Part shown: piece by piece, positions 26,907-35,158 of the stretch
How the letters are laid out: each line of letters opens with the position of its first letter
Position numbering within the stretch: position 1 is the stretch's first letter
Origin: an uncultured Bacteroides sp.
Lineage (GTDB): Bacteria > Bacteroidota > Bacteroidia > Bacteroidales > Bacteroidaceae
Reading direction: 5' to 3'
NCBI RefSeq assembly: GCF_937912035.1
Contig: NZ_CALDPF010000055.1
Coordinates: forward strand, 1 to 64,000
Length of the DNA: 64,000 nt
Made by a program: the position numbers and the translations under genes
The notes under the pieces: model-generated
Seen by the model: only the letters and a program-made list of their open reading frames with translations
The model's database searches: none
What the model was told of the DNA's origin: nothing

Positions 26907-27983
26907 ATGATTATGAATTACATGAAATATATACTGGTTGTAGTTGCAGTTTCCTTGGTAAGCGGCTTAACATGTACATCTTGTAGTGACAATATGCCTG
27001 ATGATGAAACTGGAAATGTTTCGGACGGTTCTCTTACAATAAGGGTGTCGGTAACTGATTTTGAATGGGGACAGGTACCATACACTTATTCACGTGCATC
27101 TGATCCGATGACTCCGGAAATGGAAAACTCATTAAAGACACTGGCTATACTTCAGTTCGATTCCGAAGGTAGTTTACGTAGAGAATTAGGGACTCGCGAG
27201 AAGCCGTTCAAGTATATAAATCTTGTGGATGAGACAACTCCTAACGGGGTACTTACGTATAATATAACTCTTGCTCAAGATGAATTTTATCATGGCGAGA
27301 ATTGTGCTATATGTATCATGGCGAATGTTCCGGAAGAAGAGGTTATGAAGGTGGTATTTACTGATCAGGAGAATAAAGTCAACACAAATTTAAAGACTTT
27401 CAGAACTGAGAAGATAACAATTCCGTATGTAACCGATCCATCGGCAAACGACAGTTACGGTCTGCAGATTGGGCATGTAAAGCATATTTATATGTTTGGA
27501 GAATATACGGGAGATGTTACATCGTCAACACAACAATTAAATATCGGACTGGGGCGTATGATTAGCCGTTTACAGATTGAAATTAAATCGGATGTGAATG
27601 TGAAAGAGGGATATGGACTGTACCTTGGAATAAAGAATCTGGAACAGGAAGTGTATTTCTATCACGGAGAAACTTCGCCAAATAACCTGTTTACTGAAGC
27701 AAATCCATTTGATATTTTAGCGAATGGTGTAAGTGATGAGAAAGTTAATCTGAAAGAGGGTGTCAAAATTTTCTTTTATGTAGCACCGAGAATGGCTAAT
27801 AACCCAGAGAATGCAACTTCTTTAAACTTCTGGTATACTGATACAAAGCCTGATCCTAATAATCCAGACTATACTTTACCTCTTGGTAATCATAAGCCGG
27901 GAAGTGAAGTAGGGGATTATTCTCTTAACAGGAATACTTATTATATGTTTTATGTGAATTTGACTGAAAGGTCATCAGAATAA
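26907..27983 (+). CDS. Fimbrial accessory lipoprotein, last gene of the cluster
   Basis: A 358-residue lipoprotein (VSGLTCTSCSDNMPDDE). SLTIRVSVTDFEWG, MENSLKTLAILQFDSEGSL and LGRMISRLQIEIKSD follow the order of strands seen in Mfa-type minor subunits, and FDSEGSLRRE resembles the FD-x-x-G segment of the anchor protein. It ends NRNTYYMFYVNLTERSSE, without the W-containing strand of the other subunits. Two ATGs (26907, 26913) are possible starts. A new promoter for the GH97 gene lies just downstream, which closes the fimbrial operon. Confidence 0.55.
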   Translation: MIMNYMKYILVVVAVSLVSGLTCTSCSDNMPDDETGNVSDGSLTIRVSVTDFEWGQVPYTYSRASDPMTPEMENSLKTLAILQFDSEGSLRRELGTREKPFKYINLVDETTPNGVLTYNITLAQDEFYHGENCAICIMANVPEEEVMKVVFTDQENKVNTNLKTFRTEKITIPYVTDPSANDSYGLQIGHVKHIYMFGEYTGDVTSSTQQLNIGLGRMISRLQIEIKSDVNVKEGYGLYLGIKNLEQEVYFYHGETSPNNLFTEANPFDILANGVSDEKVNLKEGVKIFFYVAPRMANNPENATSLNFWYTDTKPDPNNPDYTLPLGNHKPGSEVGDYSLNRNTYYMFYVNLTERSSE

Positions 27984-28023
27984 AATAATAAGTGTTGAAT
28001 GTACATTTTATGATTAAAAGTAT

Positions 28024-28031
28024 TATATTTG
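28024..28031 (+). promoter_or_regulatory. -7 box of the GH97 promoter
   Basis: TATATTTG matches TAnnTTTG, 31 bp before the GH97 start. No TTG at 19-21 bp upstream, so assignment is partial. Confidence 0.45.
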
Positions 28032-28062
28032 TCATAAGGTTTTTAATTAATACATAATACTT

Positions 28063-30003
28063 ATGAACAAACATCTTTTATTCTGTGCATTCGCATTGTC
28101 ATTTTCCCCATTATTCGCCCAGCAGGCTACGGTGAAAGGTCCGGACTCAAATCTTAAAGTTGATATTTCTGTAAAAGGAGGAAAGCCGCTTTATACTGTC
28201 ACTTATAAGAATAATATCATTCTGGAAGATTCTCCATTGGGATTTGTCACAAGCATAGGTGATTTCAGCCAAAACGTTTCATACGTGGGACAGAAATTAT
28301 CGTCAATAAAGAAAACTTATGTACAGGACAGAATCAAGCAGTCGTCTGTAAATTATAATGCAAACGAACTGAGAGTGACATTCAAAAATGCCGATAAGAA
28401 TTCTTACGACGTAGTGTTCAGAGTGAGCAATAATGACATAGCTTTCCGTTATGAATTGCCGCAGTATGGCGAAACTGCATCTATAGTGATGAAGTCTGAG
28501 GCTACAGGATTTGATTTCCCTGAGAATACCACTACATTTATTTGTCCTCAGAGCGATCCTATGGTGGGTTGGAAGAGAACAAAGCCTAGCTATGAGGAGG
28601 AATATAAGGCTGATGCTCCTATTTCTACTACATCGCAGTATGGTGAGGGATATACGTTTCCATGTCTTTTCCATGTGGGAGACAACTGGGCTTTGGTGTC
28701 GGAGACTGGTGTAAGAAGCAAATACTGTGCGTCGCATCTGAGTGACGCTACCGAAGAAGGGCTTTATACTATTGCATTCCCTAATGAGGGTGAACTGAAC
28801 GGACTGGGTGCGTCTACTCCGGGAATGGCACTTCCGGGAGAAACTCCGTGGCGTACTATAACTGTGGGAGATAATCTGAAACCGATAGTGGAGACTACTG
28901 TGCCTTTCGATGTAGTGGAACCATTGTACGAACCATCGCAGGAATATAAATTCGGACGTTCCACTTGGAGCTGGATACTGTGGCAGGACCCAAGCATTAA
29001 TTACGAAGACCAGATAAAGTTTATCGATCTTGCGGCACAGATGGGGTATGAATATACTCTTATCGATGGTGGTTGGGAAACCAATATAGGACGTGAACGT
29101 ATGGAGGAACTTTTCAAATATGCACAAAGTAAAGGTGTAGATGTATTTGTATGGTATAACTCAAACGGATACTGGAATGATGCTCCGCAGTGTGCAAAGC
29201 AGTGCATGAGTAATTCGATTGATCGTAAACGTGAGATGAAATGGCTCCAGAAATGTGGTGTGAAAGGTTTGAAGGTAGATTTCTTCGGTAGTGACAAGCA
29301 GCAGATGATGGAGCTTTATGAGGATATACTGAGTGATGCAAATGACCATGGACTGATGATAATATTCCACGGATGTACTATTCCTCGTGGTTGGGAACGT
29401 ATGTATCCGAACTATGTGGGAAGTGAGGCTGTTCTTGCATCAGAGAACCTGATATTTAACCAGCATTTCGATGATAATGAGGCGTTTAATGCTACTCTTC
29501 ATCCATTTATACGTAACACTGTAGGTAGTATGGAATTTGGTGGTACGATCCTGAACAAGAGACTGAACAAAACTAATGATGGAGGAACGATACGACGTAC
29601 TACTGATGTGTTCCAGATTGCCACTGCTGTGCTTTTCCAGAATCCTATTCAAAACTTTGCGATAACTCCTAATAACCAGTATGATGCTCCTGCATCTATG
29701 ATAGAGTTTATGAAGGAAGTTCCTACTACGTGGGACGAGACACGATTCATAGACGGTTATCCTGGCAAGTATTGTGTTTTGGCCCGCCGTCATAACGGAC
29801 ATTGGTATATTGCCGGGGTGAGTGCTCTGAAAGAACCTTTAAAACTTGAACTTGATCTTTCTATGTTGTCTAATGGTGATGAATGCATATATTATTATGA
29901 CAACAAAAAGCGTGAACCGCAGAAGGAAACTTTAAAAATAAAGAATTCATCATCTGTCCCTGTAGTGATACAGCCTGAGGGCGGAGTGGTTATTGTGAAG
30001 TAA
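28063..30003 (+). CDS. GH97 glycosidase (alpha-galactosidase-type, retaining)
   Basis: A secreted 646-residue enzyme of family GH97 with a signal peptide ending FSPLFAQQ. The N-terminal sandwich (about 25-275) is followed by the barrel (ILWQDPSINYEDQIKFIDLAAQMG, TLIDGGW). The segment GLKVDFFGSDKQ places Asp406 where retaining GH97 alpha-galactosidases have their nucleophile. Glu455 or Glu461 in GSEAVLASEN is the probable acid/base. SusB-type inverting alpha-glucosidases have a glutamate base instead. The subgroup call is an inference from that aspartate. The gene stands alone between the fimbrial cluster and cysS, with its own -7 box. Confidence 0.82.
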   Translation: MNKHLLFCAFALSFSPLFAQQATVKGPDSNLKVDISVKGGKPLYTVTYKNNIILEDSPLGFVTSIGDFSQNVSYVGQKLSSIKKTYVQDRIKQSSVNYNANELRVTFKNADKNSYDVVFRVSNNDIAFRYELPQYGETASIVMKSEATGFDFPENTTTFICPQSDPMVGWKRTKPSYEEEYKADAPISTTSQYGEGYTFPCLFHVGDNWALVSETGVRSKYCASHLSDATEEGLYTIAFPNEGELNGLGASTPGMALPGETPWRTITVGDNLKPIVETTVPFDVVEPLYEPSQEYKFGRSTWSWILWQDPSINYEDQIKFIDLAAQMGYEYTLIDGGWETNIGRERMEELFKYAQSKGVDVFVWYNSNGYWNDAPQCAKQCMSNSIDRKREMKWLQKCGVKGLKVDFFGSDKQQMMELYEDILSDANDHGLMIIFHGCTIPRGWERMYPNYVGSEAVLASENLIFNQHFDDNEAFNATLHPFIRNTVGSMEFGGTILNKRLNKTNDGGTIRRTTDVFQIATAVLFQNPIQNFAITPNNQYDAPASMIEFMKEVPTTWDETRFIDGYPGKYCVLARRHNGHWYIAGVSALKEPLKLELDLSMLSNGDECIYYYDNKKREPQKETLKIKNSSSVPVVIQPEGGVVIVK

Positions 30004-30072
30004 AACAGACAATTATATTACTGTATTAAAAGAAAATTAACGGTAGTTTATGTCCGTCATAGAATTTATTTA

Positions 30073-30080
30073 TAACTTTG
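30073..30080 (+). promoter_or_regulatory. -7 box of the cysS promoter
   Basis: TAACTTTG, a full match to TAnnTTTG, 24 bp before the cysS ATG. This predicts a leader of roughly 15-20 nt. Confidence 0.55.
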
Positions 30081-30104
30081 CAACCTAACATATTTTTATG
30101 CATT

Positions 30105-31583
30105 ATGGAAAATAAACTCTTAATCTACAATACACTGAGCCGTACGAAAGAGCTTTTCAAACCGGCTCACGCACCTCATGTGGGTATGTATGTGTGCGGA
30201 CCTACCGTGTATGGCGATGCTCATTTGGGACATGCACGTCCGGCAATCACTTTCGATATTCTTTTCCGTTATCTTACTCATCTGGGATATAAGGTACGTT
30301 ATGTGCGAAATATCACAGACGTAGGTCATCTTGAACATGATGCCGACGACGGTGAGGACAAGATTGCAAAGAAAGCACGTCTTGAACAGCTTGAGCCGAT
30401 GGAAGTAGTGCAGTATTATCTGAACCGTTACCATAAGGCTATGGAAGCACTCAATGTTCTTCCTCCAAGCATAGAACCTCATGCTTCGGGACATATTATC
30501 GAACAGATACAGCTGGTAGAAGAAATCCTGAAGAACGGATATGCTTACGAGAGTCAGGGATCTGTATACTTTGATGTAGCCAAATATAACAAAGACCATC
30601 ATTACGGAAAATTGTCAGGAAGAAATCTTGATGATGTAATCAATACTACACGTGAGCTTGACGGCCAGCAGGAAAAGCATAATCCTGCCGATTTTGCCCT
30701 TTGGAAGTGTGCACAGCCTGAACATATCATGCGTTGGCCTTCACCATGGAGTGACGGTTTCCCGGGATGGCACTGTGAATGTACTGCCATGGGTAAGAAG
30801 TATCTTGGTGAGACATTTGATATCCACGGTGGAGGTATGGACCTTGTATTCCCTCACCATGAATGTGAGATAGCACAGAGTGTGGCTTCGCAGGGACATG
30901 ATATGGTACGTTATTGGATGCACAATAATATGATTACAATAAACGGCCAGAAGATGGGTAAGTCTTTGGGTAATTTCATTACTCTTGATGAATTTTTCAC
31001 AGGTAGCAATAAGTTACTGGCACAGGCATACTCGCCAATGACAATCCGCTTCTTTATCCTTCAGGCACATTACCGTAGTACTGTTGACTTCAGCAATGAA
31101 GCTCTTCAGGCTGCTGAAAAAGGTCTCGAACGTTTAATGGAAGGTGTAAAGAACCTTGAACGTATTACTCCTTCTAAGACCACAAGTGGTATTGAACCGG
31201 CCGGACTTCGTGAGAAATGTTATGATGCAATGAACGATGACCTTAATACTCCTATCGTTATATCACATCTTTTCGATGCTACACGTATGATAAATACTGT
31301 AATCGATAAGAAGGCTACTATCAGTGAGGCTGATCTTGAAGAGTTGAAACAGGTATTCAATATGTTTGTATTCGATATTCTTGGTCTTAAAGCAGATGCT
31401 GAGAATAATGCTGCACGCGAGGAAGCATACGGAAAGGTAGTTGATATGCTTTTGGAGCAGCGTATGGTGGCTAAGGCTAATAAGGATTGGGCTACAAGCG
31501 ATAAGATACGTGACAATCTTGCTGCTTTGGGATTCGAGGTTAAAGATACCAAGGATGGATTTACTTGGAAACTGAATAAGTAA
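30105..31583 (+). CDS. cysS: Cysteinyl-tRNA synthetase
   Basis: A class I aminoacyl-tRNA synthetase of 492 residues that charges tRNA-Cys. The start is placed at the ATG at 30105 (MENKLLIYNTLSRTKE); the upstream in-frame codons from 30078 overlap the promoter. CGPTVYGDAHLGHARP carries the HIGH motif and first zinc cysteine, GWHCECTAMGKKYLG and HHECEIAQS hold further zinc ligands, and KMGKSLGNF is the KMSKS loop. The C-terminal helical domain (DNLAALGFEVKDTKDG) is complete. A housekeeping gene without anomalies. Confidence 0.96.
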   Translation: MENKLLIYNTLSRTKELFKPAHAPHVGMYVCGPTVYGDAHLGHARPAITFDILFRYLTHLGYKVRYVRNITDVGHLEHDADDGEDKIAKKARLEQLEPMEVVQYYLNRYHKAMEALNVLPPSIEPHASGHIIEQIQLVEEILKNGYAYESQGSVYFDVAKYNKDHHYGKLSGRNLDDVINTTRELDGQQEKHNPADFALWKCAQPEHIMRWPSPWSDGFPGWHCECTAMGKKYLGETFDIHGGGMDLVFPHHECEIAQSVASQGHDMVRYWMHNNMITINGQKMGKSLGNFITLDEFFTGSNKLLAQAYSPMTIRFFILQAHYRSTVDFSNEALQAAEKGLERLMEGVKNLERITPSKTTSGIEPAGLREKCYDAMNDDLNTPIVISHLFDATRMINTVIDKKATISEADLEELKQVFNMFVFDILGLKADAENNAAREEAYGKVVDMLLEQRMVAKANKDWATSDKIRDNLAALGFEVKDTKDGFTWKLNK

Positions 31584-31606
31584 TTAAAAACAGTATACTT
31601 ATTAGA

Positions 31607-31669
31607 ACGTCTGCTGAATATAGTTTAAATACTATTTAAATGGTGTTTAAACATTATTGGGCAGACGTT
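31607..31669 (+). terminator. Nested inverted repeat after cysS
   Basis: AACGTCTGC (31607-31615) pairs with GCAGACGTT (31661-31669). Inside it GTTTAAA (31623-31629) pairs with TTTAAAC (31646-31652). The T tract is weak, so it is a terminator-like or message-stabilizing structure rather than a textbook terminator. Confidence 0.5.
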
Positions 31670-31741
31670 TGTTATATATTCGATGATTTAAGACTGAATA
31701 GTGTTTGTTATATCAGAAAATATAAAATATTAAGAAAAAAC

Positions 31742-31771
31742 TTGTTTTTTAATATTAAACTATTATTTTTG
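31742..31771 (+). promoter_or_regulatory. Promoter of the small outer-membrane barrel gene
   Basis: TTG (31742-31744), 19 bp, TATTTTTG (31764-31771): a complete Bacteroidetes promoter, giving a leader of about 24 nt. Confidence 0.65.
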
Positions 31772-31800
31772 CCATTGTAAATCAAAAAAATAGAACAATC

Positions 31801-32379
31801 ATGAAAAAGATTTTTTCAACTCTAGTTATTATGGTGTGCTTGTTATTGGCTGTTCCTGCACAGGCACAGGTAAAATTTGGTATTAAAGGTGGTCTTGACA
31901 TGTCTAAGGTAACAACTGAAATAGGAGACAACGCTACAGGTTTCTTTGTTGGTCCTATGATGGAAGCTACACTTCCTATTGTTGGTCTTGGTGTGGATGT
32001 TGCAGCTCTTTATTCTCAGTCTGGTGTAAAGCTTGAAGGAAATGATGCTGACAAACTGAAATCTATTGAAGTTCCTGTAAATTTAAAATGGACACTAGGT
32101 TTAGGTAGTACGTTGGGAGTTTTTGCGGCTGTCGGTCCTCAGTTCGGATTTAATTTGGACAATGGTGTGGATGCTGTACTTAAAAGTAAGAAATGTGCTG
32201 TTAGCGTAAATGTTGGAGTTGGATTAAAACTTTTGAGACATCTTCAGTTAGGAGTTAACTATAACATAGGTGCAAGCAAGATGACTTCCAAATATTTTGA
32301 GAATTTGGAAGAAGTAATAGAAACTGAACCAAATTTCCGTAAAAATTCATGGCAGGTTTCTTTGGCATATATGTTCTGA
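31801..32379 (+). CDS. Outer-membrane beta-barrel (porin-like) protein
   Basis: A 192-residue protein with a clear signal peptide (MKKIFSTLVIMVCLLLAVPAQAQ) followed by VKFGIKGGLDMSKVT, the usual opening of PorT-like/OMP_b-brl barrels in Bacteroidetes. Strands alternate in the pattern GVGLKLLRHLQLGVNYNIGAS and the chain ends in Phe (VSLAYMF), the barrel signal. It has its own promoter and terminator. Function beyond being a small outer-membrane barrel is unknown. Confidence 0.75.
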   Translation: MKKIFSTLVIMVCLLLAVPAQAQVKFGIKGGLDMSKVTTEIGDNATGFFVGPMMEATLPIVGLGVDVAALYSQSGVKLEGNDADKLKSIEVPVNLKWTLGLGSTLGVFAAVGPQFGFNLDNGVDAVLKSKKCAVSVNVGVGLKLLRHLQLGVNYNIGASKMTSKYFENLEEVIETEPNFRKNSWQVSLAYMF

Positions 32380-32405
32380 TATAAATAATAAGATATAAAC
32401 TTAGT

Positions 32406-32446
32406 CCCACAGGCTTCAATGTGAAAGAAGTTTGTGGGTTTTTTTT
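32406..32446 (+). terminator. Terminator of the barrel gene
   Basis: Arms 32406-32417 and 32427-32438 (CCCACAGGCTTC with GAAGTTTGTGGG, two G-T or near pairs) are followed by eight T. Confidence 0.85.
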
Positions 32447-32628
32447 GTTCTAATTTGTAACTGAAAGATGTTATTATAGTTAAGACCTTGAACTTTTTCG
32501 TACATTTTTGTTATTGACTTAAATCAATAAAAGCCATTCTTTGAATATTATAATGAACAAATACATGTTTAATATTGTCTTTTAATCTGTGGAACATTAG
32601 ATAATTAATAATTTGATAGGTATAGTTT

Positions 32629-32790
32629 ATGAAACAAGAATTGAAAAAAGTTGAGGTAAAAGAATTGTATGTCGCACCTGTTTCCGAATGTATTGAAATA
32701 ATGTCCGAAGGAATTCTTTGCGCAAGTTCGGTAGATTCAAATACGGGAGCTTTCGGATCTGAGGGAGATATATTTTGGGGTGAATGGTAA
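32629..32790 (+). CDS. Small protein of 53 residues with Trp-rich tail, unknown function
   Basis: An ATG-started frame of 53 codons ending TAA, only 13 bp before the fimbrillin-like gene at 32804. The start is charged (MKQELKKVEVKELYVAP), the middle reads ECIEIMSEGILCASS, and the end is rich in Gly, acidic and aromatic residues (GSEGDIFWGEW). It has no signal peptide or membrane helix. Similar short proteins with a Y-x-x-P start, a central (I/L)LC(A/G)S and an acidic Trp-containing tail are familiar from Bacteroidales, often beside surface lipoprotein genes, but I know of no established function. The coding case rests on codon structure and its tight spacing to the next gene. Could be a leader or export-linked peptide; unproven. 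Confidence 0.65.
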   Translation: MKQELKKVEVKELYVAPVSECIEIMSEGILCASSVDSNTGAFGSEGDIFWGEW

Positions 32791-32803
32791 TAATTGATCT
32801 GTT

Positions 32804-33841
32804 ATGAATAAAGTAAGCAGATTTTTTCTTTTAACGGCATTACTCTTCGGCCTTTCTTCTTGCGAAAAAACTAGTGTTTCAGATAATGATACGATAGATA
32901 ATTCTTCGGGAAGCGACAATGGAGAAGGAAATACTGAAGATATTGCCAATTTTAAGATATCAATGAGTGTTACAGAAGCTTCTAAATATAGTAGGGCTTC
33001 TATTGATGAAAACTTACCGGCAAACGGAGGGCAACTTCAGGTGAGATGGGATAGTGGGGATAAGGTCCGCATGATGATTGGAAGTACGGCCAATGATGTA
33101 ACAGCGTGCGATTTCACCCTTGTAGGAGGTCCTTCGGTAGGTTCCGGAAATTTTGAGTATGTAGGCAATAAGGTCGAGACAAGTTATTATTACGGAATAT
33201 ATCCACCTATGGAAATAGGAATAAATGGAGGGGTACGATTGAATGTGCCGATAGATGGTAGAATAAGTCAGTCTGCGGCAGATGATTCACGTCATTTGGG
33301 GCAGTTCAGACCAATGTATGCGCCTCCGGTGCAGAATGAGGAAGGTGGTAATGTATTGAGAGGGGTTGTATTCAAGCATCTTACATCACTTATCATCTTT
33401 AAGGTGACAAATACTACCGGTGAGGCATTCAATCTTAATTCAATACAAATGTCAACGGCAGATGGAAATCCTATATTTTATTCGTCTGCATATTTCAATC
33501 CTCAGAATCAGACTGAGGCGGTAATGGAAGACAATCCATCTGTATCGGTAGCTTTGACCTTTGATGAGAATGGAATGCAGATCGCGTCTCAAGAGATGAA
33601 GAAAGCATATCTTCCAGTACTTCCTACAGGTGATTTTTCCACATTGCAATTAAGAGTAAAAGCAGTAACAGACAAGGGTGAGTTTGTTACGGACATTCCT
33701 ATGGCTGCAAGCCAAACTATAAAAAGATTTCAAGCTGGTAGTTACTGTATTTTTAATCTGAAAAAAACAGATACAGGTATTACTGTAGAAATGGAAATAT
33801 TGGGGTGGGAAGACGGTGAAACCGTAGATGTACCGGTATAA
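32804..33841 (+). CDS. Fimbrillin-family lipoprotein, solitary
   Basis: A 345-residue lipoprotein (LTALLFGLSSCEKTS) followed by a disordered Ser/Asp/Gly linker. The mature domain contains SRASIDENLPANGGQLQVRWDSGDKVRMM, the fimbrillin pattern in which an early RA segment may be cut by an arginine protease, then VFKHLTSLIIFKVTN and the ending ILGWEDGETVDVPV. It is closest to the fimbrillin-A-associated/Mfa-like-1 group. No other fimbrial genes stand beside it, so it may supply a subunit to fimbriae made elsewhere, or be an independent surface protein. Preceded by the 53-aa ORF, probably as a two-gene transcript. Confidence 0.7.
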   Translation: MNKVSRFFLLTALLFGLSSCEKTSVSDNDTIDNSSGSDNGEGNTEDIANFKISMSVTEASKYSRASIDENLPANGGQLQVRWDSGDKVRMMIGSTANDVTACDFTLVGGPSVGSGNFEYVGNKVETSYYYGIYPPMEIGINGGVRLNVPIDGRISQSAADDSRHLGQFRPMYAPPVQNEEGGNVLRGVVFKHLTSLIIFKVTNTTGEAFNLNSIQMSTADGNPIFYSSAYFNPQNQTEAVMEDNPSVSVALTFDENGMQIASQEMKKAYLPVLPTGDFSTLQLRVKAVTDKGEFVTDIPMAASQTIKRFQAGSYCIFNLKKTDTGITVEMEILGWEDGETVDVPV

Positions 33842-33883
33842 TTAAAAATTTATGAACAACCTGTTGATGTTCTGAAATAGTCA

Positions 33884-33919
33884 ATTTGCAGTTCGGCATT
33901 TAGTGGCTGAACTGCAAAT
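33884..33919. terminator. Convergent hairpin between fimbrillin and phosphatase genes
   Basis: ATTTGCAGTTCGGC (33884-33897) pairs with GCTGAACTGCAAAT (33906-33919) with a single non-standard pair. It lies between two genes that end towards each other and could serve both, although T tracts are poor. Confidence 0.55.
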
Positions 33920-33927
33920 GTTAAATG

Positions 33928-34401
33928 TTATTTTACTATATTCTTTTTAATTTCAATAAGAAGTCCTTGACAGGCATCTTCCAGTATATCCAGAACATTC
34001 TCGAATCCTTGTGCTCCACCATAATATGGATCTGGAACGTAATCAACTACTTTCGTAAGGCAATAGTCTGTCATGCGTCCAATTTTCTTTTCCGATTCAA
34101 TATCAGGAGCCATATCACGAAGATTAGCAATATTGCGATCGTCCATTCCCAAAATGATATCGAAATTGTAGAAATCGTCGGTACATACAGGTCGGGACAG
34201 ATGAGTAAGTCTGTAACCTCTACGTGCGGCATGCATACGCATACGTTCGTCGGGTAACTCACCTCGATGATAAGAACTTGTTCCGGCAGAATCTACTTCT
34301 ACCTCATTGTCGAGGCCTTCTTTTCTTAAAAGGGTACGCATAACCTCATCTGCAGTAGCAGAACGGCATATATTGCCAAGACATACGAATAGTATCTTCA
34401 T
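33928..34401 (-). CDS. Low-molecular-weight protein tyrosine phosphatase
   Basis: A 157-residue cytoplasmic phosphatase of the arsenate-reductase-like LMW-PTP family. The P-loop VCLGNICRS shows Cys7 and Arg13 in the C-x5-R order, and the acid DPYYGG near residue 124 is the general-acid loop. After CRS most relatives have Pro; here it is Ala (CRSATADEV), a mild oddity. Its start overlaps the stop of the PHP gene by ATGA, so translation is coupled. In Bacteroidales such enzymes are often linked to capsule control, but no kinase is nearby. Substrate unknown. Confidence 0.88.
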   Translation of the reverse strand: MKILFVCLGNICRSATADEVMRTLLRKEGLDNEVEVDSAGTSSYHRGELPDERMRMHAARRGYRLTHLSRPVCTDDFYNFDIILGMDDRNIANLRDMAPDIESEKKIGRMTDYCLTKVVDYVPDPYYGGAQGFENVLDILEDACQGLLIEIKKNIVK

Positions 34402-35108
34402 TTTCCTATATACTTTTTAAATCGTTCTACATCGGTATTAATGATCAGCTTTTCAGGAAACTCAGTCTCTGTCAGTAGCTGCATAGCATAACCATATTCG
34501 GCTATATCGAAAGATATGTGTGCATCACTTCCAAGAATGACCGGTACTTCATATTTTTTACACAACCGTAGAATTTCAATATTGTTATTTCTTGCTTCCG
34601 GTTTGTTACGACATGGTTTTAGTGAGCTGTTGTTTATCTCCAGAAGGGTGTGATATTTTTTTGATGCCAGTACGATTGGTTCGAAATCAAGGCTTGCGGT
34701 TCCGTCTCCTGGATGACTGATGATATTAATGTATGGATTTGCAATCACATTTACCATACCATGAGTGTTTTGTTCTTTGGTTCCGTGCGTATAACATAAT
34801 GAGTGTATTCCTGCTATACGTATATCAAGCATACGGAGATAGAACTCGTCCATGTCGATATTACCGTTGAAATCGGTTATATTTATTTCTGCTCCTAGGA
34901 ACAGTTCTATACCATACATTCGTCTTGGTACGACATGAAGATTACGGAAGTAAATGGGGTCACATGTACCAGGAATACCGGATGAGTGTTCTGTTATTCC
35001 CAGTAACTTCAGCCCTTTCGCTGATGCAGCCTGAGCCATCTCCTGCAATGTACTGAAGGCATGTCCACTTGCTATGGTATGTGTATGTACGTCTAATTCT
35101 ATATTCAT
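34398..35108 (-). CDS. PHP-domain phosphatase (YcdX-like)
   Basis: A 236-residue metal-dependent phosphoesterase. LDVHTHTIASGHAFST gives the first metal-binding H-x-H, GITEHSSG the second set, LGAEINITDFNG the glutamate, and ILGSDAHISFD the last Asp-x-His. The layout matches the YcdX branch of the PHP family, whose natural substrate is poorly defined. It lies between priA (50-bp gap) and the LMW phosphatase (4-bp overlap) on one strand, so the three likely share a transcript. Confidence 0.85.
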   Translation of the reverse strand: MNIELDVHTHTIASGHAFSTLQEMAQAASAKGLKLLGITEHSSGIPGTCDPIYFRNLHVVPRRMYGIELFLGAEINITDFNGNIDMDEFYLRMLDIRIAGIHSLCYTHGTKEQNTHGMVNVIANPYINIISHPGDGTASLDFEPIVLASKKYHTLLEINNSSLKPCRNKPEARNNNIEILRLCKKYEVPVILGSDAHISFDIAEYGYAMQLLTETEFPEKLIINTDVERFKKYIGK

Positions 35109-35158
35109 ATTTTTAGTTGTTTTCGGTTATTTATTGTTATATAAGTACAGGTTTCCAA

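Noticed and set aside
28303..29127. Long open frame (274 codons) on the minus strand
   Set aside because: Lies wholly antisense to the GH97 gene, has low-complexity Ser/Arg/His-rich translation and no domain; a shadow of the real gene.
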